Origin: Rhodoferax sp.
GTDB lineage: Bacteria > Pseudomonadota > Gammaproteobacteria > Burkholderiales > Burkholderiaceae_C
NCBI GenBank assembly: GCA_019449595.1
Contig: JAGRPL010000012.1
Span: 1 to 64,000, forward strand
Direction of reading: 5' to 3'
Length of the DNA: 64,000 nt
In this document: positions 9,116 to 17,538 of the stretch, one piece after another
Position numbering within the stretch: position 1 is the first letter of the stretch
Layout of the letters: each line of letters opens with the position of its first letter
The notes under the pieces: generated by a model
The model's input: only the letters and a program-made list of their open reading frames with translations
The model's database searches: none
What the model was told of the DNA's origin: nothing
Translations under genes and position numbers: made by a program

Positions 9116-9856
9116 ATGTCCGTTATCCGTTCGATCCTGCACATGCTGTGGATGGTGCTCACCGTCATCCCCTACTCGCTGGCCATTGTGCTGGGAACCC
9201 TGTTCGGGGTGCGCAGCGCCACCCTCTACCGCATCGCGGCAGCCTGGCTGGGCTTGAGCAGCCTGAGCAGCGCGCGGATCATCCTGGGCATCCGCACGCG
9301 AGTGACCGGCATGGAGAACCTGCCGGTGGGCGAGAAAAGCCCGGCCGTGCTGCTGGTCAAGCACCAGTCCACGTTCGAGACCTTTGTGATGCCCGCCATC
9401 ATGCCGCACCGCCTGGCGTATGTGTTCAAGAAAGAGCTGCTGCAGGTGCCGTTCTTTGGCTGGGCCATTGGCCGGCTCGACATGATCCATATCGACCGCA
9501 GCCTGCGTACCCAGGCGTTCAAGAAAGTGGTGGAGCAGGGCAAGGAGCGGCTCGCGCAGGGCACCTGGATCATCATGTTCCCGGAGGGCACCCGCATTCC
9601 CCGGGGACAAAAAGGCGTGTACGAGACCAGCGGCGCACGCCTGGCGGTGCAGACCGGCGCGCCCGTCATTCCCATTGCCGTGACTTCGGCACGTTGCTGG
9701 CCCCGCAAAGCCTTCGTCAAGACCCCCGGTGTGGTGGACGTGTCGATTGGCAAGCCCATTGCGAGCGAGGGGCGCCACCACCGGGAACTGATGCAGGAGG
9801 TGGAGGCCTGGATCGAGGCCGAGATGCACCGCCTGGACCCGGATGCCTACCGGTGA
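9116..9856 (+). CDS. plsC: 1-acyl-sn-glycerol-3-phosphate acyltransferase
   Basis: PlsC acylates lysophosphatidate to phosphatidate at the inner membrane. The 246-residue protein begins with a hydrophobic helix (residues 10-30). The PlsC motifs are VKHQSTFETF (a catalytic H-x4 motif with Glu where many homologues have Asp), IDRSLRTQAF and FPEGTRIPRGQKGVY, followed by GAPVIPIAVTS. The Glu in place of Asp in the HX4D motif is worth noting, although I believe it is common in the betaproteobacterial branch. It follows gmhB by 67 bp and is 29 bp from the metalloprotease gene. Confidence 0.92.
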   Translation: MSVIRSILHMLWMVLTVIPYSLAIVLGTLFGVRSATLYRIAAAWLGLSSLSSARIILGIRTRVTGMENLPVGEKSPAVLLVKHQSTFETFVMPAIMPHRLAYVFKKELLQVPFFGWAIGRLDMIHIDRSLRTQAFKKVVEQGKERLAQGTWIIMFPEGTRIPRGQKGVYETSGARLAVQTGAPVIPIAVTSARCWPRKAFVKTPGVVDVSIGKPIASEGRHHRELMQEVEAWIEAEMHRLDPDAYR

Positions 9857-9885
9857 CGACGCGGGTGGCGCTTCGGTAAGCTCCC

Positions 9886-10794
9886 ATGCGCGGTCTGCTG
9901 CAATACACTTTGGACCTTTTTGCGCCGCCAGAGGCCGTGCAACCTGCGTCAACAGCTACTAAAACCATAGCAGATGCCGGACCCGGCGTGTCCTACCGTG
10001 TGGCCCAGCCGGTAAGCCAGGCAGCCGCGCCGGCCACCTTTGCCCATCCCCATGCCAACCGCGAGGCGCGTCTGGGCGACGCGGTCGTGGCCTACCTGTT
10101 CCAGCGTGCCAAGCGGCGCACCATCGGCTTCATGGTGGGCCCCGACGGGTTGGTGGTGCGAGCGCCGCGCTGGACGCCCTTGGGGGAGGTGGACGCCGCC
10201 CTGCAGGAAAAGGCGCCGTGGATCACCCGCAAGCTGGGGGAAGCGCGCGAGCGCCAGGCGCGCCAGGAGAGCGCCCACATCGCGTGGCGCGATGGCGTGC
10301 AACTGCCGTTCCTGGGTTCCACCGTGGTGGTGGCGCTGGACCCCGGCCACGGTTTTTCGGCGGCCGGAGCGCAACTGGACCCGGTGGACGAAGATGCCAG
10401 CGGGGTACGCACCCTGCGTGTGGCGCTGCCCAAGACCGCCACGCCGGAGCAGATCCGGGATGCCGTGCAGGCCTGGCTGATGCGCCAGGCGCAGGCCCAC
10501 TTCAAACAACGGCTGGACCACTACGCGCCGCTCCTGCAAGTGCAGTGGAGCCGTCTGAGCCTGAGCAATGCCAGCACGCGGTGGGGCAGTGCCCGCGTGG
10601 ATGGCTCCATCCGGTTGAACTGGCGTCTGATTCATTTTCGCCACGCGGTCATCGACTACGTGGTGGCGCACGAACTCAGCCACCTGCGGGTCATGGACCA
10701 CAGCCCTCGCTTCTGGGATGCGGTGCGTACCGTGGTACCCGACTATGCCGTCCTGCGGCGCCAACTCAAGGACGACGCCATTCCGCGGTGGTAG
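9886..10794 (+). CDS. YgjP-like (DUF45) M48-type zinc metallopeptidase
   Basis: A 302-residue protein whose C-terminal half matches the YgjP/DUF45 metallopeptidase family. The zinc-binding HELSHLRVMDHSPRFW motif (HExxH plus a downstream His) lies near residue 262, preceded by the conserved NASTRWGSARVDGSIRLNWR block. No signal peptide or membrane helix is present, so it is likely cytosolic. The family is often linked to restriction/modification loci or to housekeeping, but the substrate is unknown. A reverse copy of the dispersed repeat encodes residues about 21-29 (ASTATKTIA) in the variable N-terminal tail, which is about 60 residues long and probably disordered. It runs in the direction of plsC and converges on the chalcone-isomerase-like gene. 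Confidence 0.88.
   Translation: MRGLLQYTLDLFAPPEAVQPASTATKTIADAGPGVSYRVAQPVSQAAAPATFAHPHANREARLGDAVVAYLFQRAKRRTIGFMVGPDGLVVRAPRWTPLGEVDAALQEKAPWITRKLGEARERQARQESAHIAWRDGVQLPFLGSTVVVALDPGHGFSAAGAQLDPVDEDASGVRTLRVALPKTATPEQIRDAVQAWLMRQAQAHFKQRLDHYAPLLQVQWSRLSLSNASTRWGSARVDGSIRLNWRLIHFRHAVIDYVVAHELSHLRVMDHSPRFWDAVRTVVPDYAVLRRQLKDDAIPRW
9945..9971 (-). repeat. Dispersed 27-bp repeat, copy 3, inside the YgjP-like gene
   Basis: Reverse copy (TGCGTC-AACA-GCTA-N9-TAGC). It is read in phase GCG-TCA-ACA and gives ASTATKTIA. The TGCGCA end has one change. Confidence 0.8.
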
Positions 10795-10806
10795 GCGTCC
10801 GCGGCG

Positions 10807-11415
10807 TCAGCGCGCGGCCAGGGTGTCCTGCCCGAGCAAGGCGTCTTTCAGCTTGAAGTCGGCGGGGGAGGTGCCCACCCAGATCTTGAGCACCATGCCG
10901 AAAAACTCGGCGTCTCCCACCGGCGCGCCCTGGGCCTTGCCGGCGATGTAGAACGTGGTGCCCACGCCGGGCACAAAGTCCATGGCAAAGGTGTCACCCT
11001 GCGCCAGCTTGGGCTGGCCGGAAAAAATCTCGATCAAGCGGGTGGTGGACACGGCGTTCTTCTGCATCTGCTCCTTGGTGGAGTTGGCTTGCAGCCCCTT
11101 GATGAAGGCCACGCCCAGATCGGTTCCCGGAATTTCACGCAAGGCCACAAAGCTCAGACGCTTGGGGCCGGACAGCGCCAGCAATTCTTCGGGCGAGCCG
11201 ACCTTCTTCGGCGTGTACAGCGCCATGTCGTACACCTTGAACACCACCTTGTAGCGCGTGCCGGCGCCGTTGAGTTGCAGCGGCGTTCCCTGCAACTGAG
11301 TGGTGGGTTCGAATTTGGTGCTGGTGGTTGCCGCGCCAGCCAGACCGCTGGCGACAGCCAGCAAACCTGTCAAAACCCAGGCCCGGCCGGTGGTGGCCAA
11401 AAAACGTGAATACAT
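10807..11415 (-). CDS. Periplasmic chalcone isomerase-like protein
   Basis: A 202-residue secreted protein of the bacterial chalcone-isomerase-like fold family. A signal peptide is clear (MYSRFLATTGRAW, a hydrophobic stretch, then LAGAA near residue 29). Family features include the YKVVFKVYDMALYTPKK strand region, FVALREIPGTDLG and a C-terminal LKIWVGTSPADFKLKDALLG. In bacteria the fold is thought to bind small molecules or fatty acids, not to act in flavonoid synthesis. I chose the start at 11415 because a strong AGGGAGAG ribosome-binding sequence lies just upstream on this strand; the frame is open eight codons further. It lies 42 bp after the MBL gene and may share its transcript. Confidence 0.88.
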   Translation of the reverse strand: MYSRFLATTGRAWVLTGLLAVASGLAGAATTSTKFEPTTQLQGTPLQLNGAGTRYKVVFKVYDMALYTPKKVGSPEELLALSGPKRLSFVALREIPGTDLGVAFIKGLQANSTKEQMQKNAVSTTRLIEIFSGQPKLAQGDTFAMDFVPGVGTTFYIAGKAQGAPVGDAEFFGMVLKIWVGTSPADFKLKDALLGQDTLAAR

Positions 11416-11457
11416 AGTCTCTCCCTGATATTTTTGGCGCATCTTCTGTTGGTTTCC

Positions 11458-12558
11458 TTACGCCAAGATTGCGGTTGGTGTGCTCGCGGGCTGGAACCGG
11501 TAGACCCCGTCGGCGTCCCGGTTGCGTCGTAAGATGCCCTGAAACCACAGGGCATGCAGGTGCGCGATGGCCTCGCCCATGGCAAACGTGGTCTGGTGCA
11601 GGTCCAGCGGGCGCTTGAACAGCACCGGCAGGATGTCCGCCGCGCTGCAGGGATGCGCCTGGCAGGCCTCCAGGACTTCGGCCAGCCGGTCGCGGTGGTG
11701 GTCGTGCAGCTGGGTGATGCGCTGGTGCAGTCCGGTAAAGGGCTTGCCGTGCGAGGGCAGCACCAGGGTGTCAGCCGGCAGCGGCAGAAACTTGTCGATC
11801 GAATCCAGGAACTGCGCCAGCGCGTTGGACTCGGGCTCCTGCTCGTACACGCTCACGTTGGTGGAGATGCGCGGCAGCATCATGTCGCCGCCGATCAGCA
11901 CCTTGAGCGCATCGCAGTGCAGGGCAATGTGCTCCGGGGCATGGCCATAGCCGCTGATGCAGCGCCAGTCACGTCCGCCAATGCGCAGGACGTCGCCGTC
12001 CATCATCCGGTGGAACTGCTGCGGGACGGAGGGCACCAGCGTCGGGAAATAGCTGTTGCGGGCCCGGATCTGCGCCATGGTCTCGGGGCTGTTGAGGCCG
12101 TGGGTGGCAAAAAAATCGGCGGCCCGGTCGCCGCCAAAGGCGGTGGGCCCCATGCAGCCGAAGCGCGCCACCTGGTAGTCGGTGGCGCTGATCCACAGCG
12201 GCACGTTCCAGCGCTGGCACAGCCAGTCGGCCAGGCCAATGTGGTCGGGGTGCATGTGGGTCACGATGACGCGCAGGATGGGCAGGCCTTCGAGCTCGTT
12301 GGCAAAAATGGTTTCCCACTGTGCCTTAGCCTCCTCCTTGTGGATGCAGCAGTCCACAATGCTCCAGCCCTGCACGGTGGTGCCCGAACCCTGCGGGTCG
12401 TCCATTTCGTCGCGCAGCAGCCACAGGTTGATGTGGTTGAGCACAAAGGGCAGCGCCATGCGCACCCATTTCACGCCGGGCGCCACCGTCAGCGTGCCGC
12501 CGGTGGGTGCCAGGGCTTCGCCGAAGGGGTAATGGAGTTGGCGTTCCAGATCGTTCAT
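11458..12558 (-). CDS. MBL-fold metallo-hydrolase, LiuR-operator associated
   Basis: A 366-residue metallo-beta-lactamase-fold hydrolase. The zinc motif is THMHPDHIGLADW (HxHxDH) near residue 105, a second metal site is SGYGHAPEHIALH, an Asp sits in LIGGDMMLPRI, and the late His lies in LPSHGKPFTGLH. The C-terminal ~80 residues are helical, as in glyoxalase-II-like or lactonase-like family members that act on CoA thioesters or lactones. Its promoter faces the liuR gene across a 22-bp palindrome, so it is probably a member of the same regulon and may act in acyl-CoA metabolism; this role is inferred. The ATG is 25 bp from the palindrome. Confidence 0.88.
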   Translation of the reverse strand: MNDLERQLHYPFGEALAPTGGTLTVAPGVKWVRMALPFVLNHINLWLLRDEMDDPQGSGTTVQGWSIVDCCIHKEEAKAQWETIFANELEGLPILRVIVTHMHPDHIGLADWLCQRWNVPLWISATDYQVARFGCMGPTAFGGDRAADFFATHGLNSPETMAQIRARNSYFPTLVPSVPQQFHRMMDGDVLRIGGRDWRCISGYGHAPEHIALHCDALKVLIGGDMMLPRISTNVSVYEQEPESNALAQFLDSIDKFLPLPADTLVLPSHGKPFTGLHQRITQLHDHHRDRLAEVLEACQAHPCSAADILPVLFKRPLDLHQTTFAMGEAIAHLHALWFQGILRRNRDADGVYRFQPASTPTAILA

Positions 12559-12582
12559 GGTGGGGAATCTTTTGCTACATAA

Positions 12583-12604
12583 TTGACGTTTACGTAAACG
12601 TCAA
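12583..12604. promoter_or_regulatory. Palindromic operator, candidate LiuR binding site (site 1)
   Basis: A perfect 22-bp palindrome whose central 20 bases are TGACGTTTACGTAAACGTCA. It lies between the divergent MBL gene and liuR. On both strands TTGACG can serve as a -35 box, and 17 bp further on the minus strand TATGTA can serve as a -10, so the palindrome sits where a MerR-type regulator would bind. An identical 25-bp sequence recurs before the thiolase (26956-26980). Confidence 0.82.
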
Positions 12605-12665
12605 CAGAAATGGACATTCTAGGGGCCGGCGGCGCGGTGCGCTGTCACCCTTGTTCGCACGACTT

Positions 12666-13085
12666 ATGAGTATCACCTACAGCATCGGCGATCTCGCGCG
12701 GGAGTTCGACCTGACCACCCGGGCCATCCGTTTCTACGAAGATTTGGGCCTGTTGCAGCCCGAGCGCAGCGGGCCGGGGGGGCGCAACCGCGTGTACAGC
12801 GGACGCGACCGCACGCGCCTGAAGCTCACCCTGCGCGCCAAACGCCTGGGGCTGACGCTGACCGAGGCCAAGGAAATCATCGAGATGTACGACAGCCCGC
12901 GCGATACCGGCGCGCAGCTGCAGAAATTCCTGCTCGTGCTGGCGGCGCACCGCAAGCAGCTCGAGGCGCAGATGGCCGACATGCAGGCCAACCTGGACGA
13001 GCTCAAGACCCACGAGAAGGAGGCCCGCGTCCTGCTGGCCAAGATCGGCAAACCGGGCAAGCCCGCCAGCCGCGCCAAAGCATGA
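12666..13085 (+). CDS. liuR: MerR-family regulator, LiuR-like
   Basis: A 139-residue MerR regulator. The N-terminal helix-turn-helix ([20 protein letters not shown]) and wing ([17 protein letters not shown]) are followed by a long dimerisation coiled coil (residues about 80-130) with no metal-binding cysteines, as in LiuR/GnyR regulators of branched-chain amino acid and acyl-CoA catabolism. The start MSITYSIGD at 12666 fits the family; the frame runs further upstream through the operator. It overlaps the thioesterase gene by 4 bp, which is followed by isovaleryl-CoA dehydrogenase. It probably represses itself, ivd and the distant thiolase through the two palindromes. Confidence 0.85.
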   Translation: MSITYSIGDLAREFDLTTRAIRFYEDLGLLQPERSGPGGRNRVYSGRDRTRLKLTLRAKRLGLTLTEAKEIIEMYDSPRDTGAQLQKFLLVLAAHRKQLEAQMADMQANLDELKTHEKEARVLLAKIGKPGKPASRAKA

Positions 13086-13507
13086 GCGCCCTGTACCAGC
13101 GCGTGTTCACCAGTTTTGTGCGCCAGGGCATGATGCAGCACCTGGGCGCCCAGCTGGCCCGGGTGGAGCCGGGGCTGGTGGAAATCGTGCTGCCCTATTC
13201 CGACAAGGTGACCCAGCAGCAGGACGGCTTTCACGGCGGCGCCATGGGGGCGGTGGCCGACATTGCCGGCGGCTACGCCGGCTTGACTGTGGCGCCCGAG
13301 GGCATGGAAGTCGTGACCGTCGAATACAAGATCAATTTCCTGACCAGCTTCCAGGGCGGCGAATTGCGCGCCGTGGGCCGCGTGGTCAAAGGCGGCAAGC
13401 GCCTCATCATCACCACGGCCGAAGTGCTGCATGTGGACGACAACGGCAAGCAGTCGCCCTGTGCCGTCATGCAGCAAACCCTGATGGCCGTTCCCCAAAC
13501 CTATTGA
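13082..13507 (+). CDS. PaaI-family hotdog thioesterase
   Basis: A 141-residue hotdog-fold protein with [17 protein letters not shown], the PaaI-type active-site helix (His-Gly-Gly then Asp), and [20 protein letters not shown] strands. It should hydrolyse acyl- or aryl-CoA thioesters. Its ATG overlaps the liuR stop codon (ATGA), and ivd starts 32 bp after its end, so it likely limits build-up of toxic acyl-CoA intermediates in isovalerate breakdown; that role is inferred from context. Confidence 0.87.
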   Translation: MSALYQRVFTSFVRQGMMQHLGAQLARVEPGLVEIVLPYSDKVTQQQDGFHGGAMGAVADIAGGYAGLTVAPEGMEVVTVEYKINFLTSFQGGELRAVGRVVKGGKRLIITTAEVLHVDDNGKQSPCAVMQQTLMAVPQTY

Positions 13508-13539
13508 TAACCGCAACCTATCCCAACAAGGAGATAACC

Positions 13540-14721
13540 ATGAACAATCTGCCCGGCCTCAACTTCCAGCTTGGCGAAGACATTGACGCCCTGCGCGACG
13601 CGGTGCGTGAATTCGCACAGGCCGAAATTGCCCCGCGCGCGGCCGAGATCGACCGCAACGACCAGTTTCCCATGGACCTGTGGCGCAAGATGGGCGACCT
13701 GGGTGTGCTGGGCATCACCGTGGGCGAAGAGTACGGCGGCGCCAACATGGGCTATCTGGCCCACATGATCGCCATGGAGGAAATCTCCCGCGCCAGCGCG
13801 TCGGTCGGCCTGTCCTACGGCGCCCACAGCAACCTGTGCGTGAACCAGATCAAGCGCAACGGTACGCCGGAGCAGCGCGCCAAGTACCTGCCCAAGCTGA
13901 TCAGCGGCGAGCACGTGGGCGCACTGGCCATGAGCGAACCCGGCGCGGGCTCGGACGTGCTGAGCATGAAGCTCAAGGCCGAGGACAAGGGGGGCTACTA
14001 CCTGCTCAACGGCAACAAGATGTGGATCACCAACGGCCCCGACGCCGACACGCTGGTCGTTTACGCCAAGAGCGAACCCGAACTGGGTGCGCGCGGTGTC
14101 ACCGCCTTCCTGATCGAGAAAAGCATGCCCGGTTTCAGCATTGCGCAGAAGCTCGACAAGCTGGGCATGCGCGGCAGCCACACCGGCGAGCTGGTGTTCA
14201 ACAACGTGGAAGTGCCCCTGGCCAACGTGCTGGGCCAGGTCAACGGCGGCGCCAAGGTGCTGATGAGCGGCCTGGACTACGAACGCGCCGTGCTGACCGG
14301 CGGCCCCCTGGGCATCATGCAGGCGGTGATGGACAACGTGGTGCCCTACATCCACGACCGCAAGCAGTTTGGCCAGAGCATCGGCGAGTTCCAGCTCATC
14401 CAGGGCAAGGTGGCCGACATGTACACCGTGCTGCAGGCCGGCCGTGCCTTTGCCTACACCGTGGCCAAAAACCTGGATCTGCTTGGGGCTGAACACGTGC
14501 GTCAGGTGCGCAAGGACTGCGCTTCCGTTATCCTCTGGACGGCCGAAAAAGCCACCTGGATGGCCGGTGAGGGCGTGCAAATCTACGGCGGCAACGGCTA
14601 TATCAACGAATACCCGCTGGGGCGCCTCTGGCGCGACGCCAAACTGTATGAAATTGGTGCGGGTACCAGTGAAATCCGCCGTATGCTTATAGGCCGAGAG
14701 TTGTTCGCCGAAACCATGTAA
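13540..14721 (+). CDS. liuA: Isovaleryl-CoA dehydrogenase
   Basis: An FAD-dependent dehydrogenase (393 aa) that oxidises isovaleryl-CoA to 3-methylcrotonyl-CoA in leucine catabolism. Visible are [15 protein letters not shown] and [19 protein letters not shown] of the middle domain, and the catalytic glutamate E248 in [15 protein letters not shown], whose position in helix G is characteristic of the isovaleryl-specific branch. The C-terminal [20 protein letters not shown] and [18 protein letters not shown] segments complete the fold. The ATG at 13540 has an AAGGAG ribosome-binding site 6-11 bp upstream. The stop codon abuts the ATG of the LTA-synthase-like gene. Confidence 0.95.
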   Translation: MNNLPGLNFQLGEDIDALRDAVREFAQAEIAPRAAEIDRNDQFPMDLWRKMGDLGVLGITVGEEYGGANMGYLAHMIAMEEISRASASVGLSYGAHSNLCVNQIKRNGTPEQRAKYLPKLISGEHVGALAMSEPGAGSDVLSMKLKAEDKGGYYLLNGNKMWITNGPDADTLVVYAKSEPELGARGVTAFLIEKSMPGFSIAQKLDKLGMRGSHTGELVFNNVEVPLANVLGQVNGGAKVLMSGLDYERAVLTGGPLGIMQAVMDNVVPYIHDRKQFGQSIGEFQLIQGKVADMYTVLQAGRAFAYTVAKNLDLLGAEHVRQVRKDCASVILWTAEKATWMAGEGVQIYGGNGYINEYPLGRLWRDAKLYEIGAGTSEIRRMLIGRELFAETM

Positions 14722-16742
14722 TGAAGTCTGCCGCTGCCCGCCACCTACGATCTTTTTTCCACGGCTCCCTGCGCGGTTTTCTCCGCGGCTTGATGCGGGC
14801 ATGGGTGCTGGTGGTACCGCTGGTGGTGGCGCTCTCGCTCATCCGGCTCGGGCAGCTGGCGTACTTCTGGCCCAGCGGCTATCACGCGGCGGCGGGGGAC
14901 ATCACCAGTGTGCTGGTGCAGGGCTTCCGCTTTGACCTCAAGGTCAGCGCCGTTGCCGGCTTCCTGCTGCTGCTGGTGCTACCTTGGGTTTCGGGCAAGA
15001 CCAGCGGGCGCATCGCCACCGGCGTGGCGTTCGTGTACGTGATGCTGTCGCTGGTCAACCTGCATTACTTCGGTTTTTACAAGACCCCCATCGATTCGCT
15101 GGTGTTTGGCTTGGTCGAAGACGACACGGCCGCCGTGCTCAAGACCATCTGGCACGATTTCCCGGTGATCTGGACCCTGCTGCTGGCCGCGGCGCTCACG
15201 GTGGCCTCGGTGGCGCTGCACCGCCGTCTGGTGCGCCACCTCAACCCGGATGCACTGCTGCAAACCCGGCACCTGGCCATCAAGCTGGTGCTGGCGGTCG
15301 TAGTGTTCTTTGCGCTGGTGTTTGCCGGCAAGGGCACCATCCGCGAGATGGCCTTGCAGCGCCAGCACCTCACCGTCACCACCTCCCAGTTCCTCAACGA
15401 CATGGTGCCCAACGGCGTCATCGCGCTCAAGTATGCGTGGGACAGCCGCCGCGAGTCGCAGAACCTGGCGGACCCGCTGGTGGGTCTGAAGGCCATGGGC
15501 TTTGGGTCTGCGCAGGCGGCCGCCCAGGTGCTGGGCTTGCCGCATGGTAGCGAGGCCGAGGTCAAGGCGGCCCTGTACCGGCACGATCCGCTGCCTGCCG
15601 GAACGCCGAAGAAAAACCTGGTGTTCTTCCTGATGGAGTCCTGGAGCGCCGAGCCCATGCTCTACCAGAGTCCCACGTTCGATGTGCTGGGGCGCCTGGC
15701 CCCGACCTTGGACAAGGCCTGCCACTTCTCCAATTTCGAATCGGCCCAGCCAGGTACCCACCCGGCCCTGGAGGCCATCATGTTCTCATCCCCCATCACC
15801 CCGCTCACCATGGGCGATGCGGGGCGCAAGCCCATGGCGTGGTCGGTGGCCGAGGTAGCCAAGCATGCGGGCTACGACACTGTGTTTGTCACCTCGGCCC
15901 GCTCGGGCTGGCGGGACTTGAACCGTGTGCTCAAGATCCAGGGGTTTGATGAAGTCATCGACGCCAACAACCTCAAGGAAGCCTACCCTGATGCCACCGT
16001 CGGCCTCTGGGGCGTCTGGGACAGCTATGTCTACCGATACGTGGAAAAGCGCATGGCCGCGCAGCCGAAAGACCGGCCTTTGTTCGTCTTTGTGCTGACC
16101 TCCACCAACCATCCGCCGTACGACCTGCCCAAGGACTACCAGCGCGTGCCGCTTGACATGGCGCAGTGGAAAGGGGAAACCAGTTCGGACACCCTGGCGC
16201 TCAACCTGGACACCTATCGCTACGCGCACGACCTGCTGGGCGGCTTTGTGCAAGACATGCAGAAAGGTCCGTTCAAGGACAACACCATCATCGCCGCGAC
16301 CGGCGACCACAATGTGCGCTCCTTTGGCATCTATGCCGACGCGCACCGGCGTTACCTGATGCGCCAGGTGCCTTTTGTCATCTGGGGCAACCATCTGCAG
16401 TGCGGCAACCAGCTCACCCAGCCAGCCAGCCAGCGCGACATGTTCAACACCCTGTTTCCCCTGGCCGGGATTGAGGGTGGCTATGTGAATGCCGGGCGCA
16501 ACCTGCTCAAGCCGCTTCCCGCCCAGCCGGATCCGATGAACATGCCCCGCGGCCTGTTCTTTTCCGGCGAAGCCCGCAACGCCCAGGGAATGTGGCAGCT
16601 GGGCAACCCCAAATCATTTGTGTGCACGCCCGCCCGCGGGGACAGCGGCACACCGTGCGAGTTCAATGCGCTGGACGATCAGCAGGAGCGCGCCCGCTAT
16701 GGTCTGCTGGACTGGAACGTGCGCAGCTCGCTCAAGAAGTAA
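14721..16742 (+). CDS. LTA synthase-family membrane sulfatase/phosphotransferase
   Basis: A 673-residue inner-membrane protein with about five transmembrane helices in residues 25-215 and a large periplasmic alkaline-phosphatase-superfamily domain from residue ~290. Seen are NLVFFLMESWSAEP (metal Glu), FSNFESAQPGTHPALEAIMF with the nucleophile Thr, and IIAATGDHNVRSFG (metal Asp-His). The family transfers phosphoglycerol, phosphoethanolamine or similar head groups onto glycans (LTA synthases, OpgB, phosphoethanolamine transferases); the acceptor here is unknown. It starts 1 bp inside the ivd stop codon, although its role seems unrelated to leucine breakdown. Carbonic anhydrase follows after 54 bp. 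Confidence 0.87.
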   Translation: MKSAAARHLRSFFHGSLRGFLRGLMRAWVLVVPLVVALSLIRLGQLAYFWPSGYHAAAGDITSVLVQGFRFDLKVSAVAGFLLLLVLPWVSGKTSGRIATGVAFVYVMLSLVNLHYFGFYKTPIDSLVFGLVEDDTAAVLKTIWHDFPVIWTLLLAAALTVASVALHRRLVRHLNPDALLQTRHLAIKLVLAVVVFFALVFAGKGTIREMALQRQHLTVTTSQFLNDMVPNGVIALKYAWDSRRESQNLADPLVGLKAMGFGSAQAAAQVLGLPHGSEAEVKAALYRHDPLPAGTPKKNLVFFLMESWSAEPMLYQSPTFDVLGRLAPTLDKACHFSNFESAQPGTHPALEAIMFSSPITPLTMGDAGRKPMAWSVAEVAKHAGYDTVFVTSARSGWRDLNRVLKIQGFDEVIDANNLKEAYPDATVGLWGVWDSYVYRYVEKRMAAQPKDRPLFVFVLTSTNHPPYDLPKDYQRVPLDMAQWKGETSSDTLALNLDTYRYAHDLLGGFVQDMQKGPFKDNTIIAATGDHNVRSFGIYADAHRRYLMRQVPFVIWGNHLQCGNQLTQPASQRDMFNTLFPLAGIEGGYVNAGRNLLKPLPAQPDPMNMPRGLFFSGEARNAQGMWQLGNPKSFVCTPARGDSGTPCEFNALDDQQERARYGLLDWNVRSSLKK

Positions 16743-16796
16743 CCCGGTGGCGGGGGCCGCAAAACGGTCTTCGCCCCAACTGACCAGAAGGAAACT

Positions 16797-17465
16797 ATGC
16801 CAACCAAACTCAGTGACTTGTTCGCCCACAACCGTGCCTGGGCCGCGCGCATGGAAGCCGAGCGCCCGGGGTTCTTCACCGGGCTGAAGGCCCAGCAGAA
16901 TCCCCGCTACATGTGGATTGGCTGCTCCGACAGCCGGGTGCCGGCCAACCAGATCACCGGGCTGGAGCCCGGCGAGATCTTCGTGCACCGCAACGTGGCC
17001 AACGTGGTTGTGCACTCCGACCTCAACGCCCTGTCCACCATCCAGTTCGCCGTGGAGCGGCTCAAGGTGGAGCACATCATGGTGGTGGGGCACTACGGTT
17101 GCTCGGGCGTCAAGGCGTCGCTGGAGGGCGCACGCATTGGCCTGGCCGACAACTGGTTGCGCCACGTGCAGGACGTGCGCGACCGCCACCGCGACATTCT
17201 CGACGTGATTCCCGAGCACGGCCGCGCCGACGCGCTGTGCGAGCTCAACGCCATCGAGCAGGTTGTCAACGTGGCGCTCAGCACGGTGATGCAGGACGCC
17301 TGGGCCCGGGGCCAGAACGTGACCCTGCACGGCTGGGTGTACGGCATACACGACGGCTTGTTGCAGGACCTGCACATGACCGTCACCCGCACGGACGACC
17401 TGGAAACTCTGTACCGCCAGGCCATCTCGGGAGTCCGGCTGTTGCCGCGGCATGCCGTAAATTAA
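16797..17465 (+). CDS. can: Beta-class carbonic anhydrase
   Basis: The 222-residue cytosolic enzyme interconverts CO2 and bicarbonate. All zinc ligands and the dyad are present: C43 and D45 (IGCSDSRVP), H99 and C102 (VVGHYGCSGV), with the EPGEIFVHRNVANVV helix. It should feed bicarbonate to carboxylases such as the methylcrotonyl-CoA carboxylase encoded further on. An AGAAGGAAA ribosome-binding sequence precedes the ATG. A repeat copy lies 33 bp after its stop. Confidence 0.97.
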   Translation: MPTKLSDLFAHNRAWAARMEAERPGFFTGLKAQQNPRYMWIGCSDSRVPANQITGLEPGEIFVHRNVANVVVHSDLNALSTIQFAVERLKVEHIMVVGHYGCSGVKASLEGARIGLADNWLRHVQDVRDRHRDILDVIPEHGRADALCELNAIEQVVNVALSTVMQDAWARGQNVTLHGWVYGIHDGLLQDLHMTVTRTDDLETLYRQAISGVRLLPRHAVN

Positions 17466-17497
17466 CAGTAAAAACAGGCCCCGGCCACCGGTCTGCT

Positions 17498-17524
17498 TGC
17501 GCAGACAGCTATAAAAACAATAGC
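17498..17524 (-). repeat. Dispersed 27-bp repeat, copy 4, intergenic between can and aceK
   Basis: Reverse copy (TGCGCA-GACA-GCTA-TAAAAACAA-TAGC), one of the best matches to the consensus. It ends 14 bp before aceK and so lies in the leader or promoter of that gene. Confidence 0.88.
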
Positions 17525-17538
17525 GAAAGCTGAGAGAT

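Noticed and set aside
12507..12665. Upstream extension of liuR
   Set aside because: It would translate through the operator and gives a non-conserved peptide; the family starts at MSITYSIGD.
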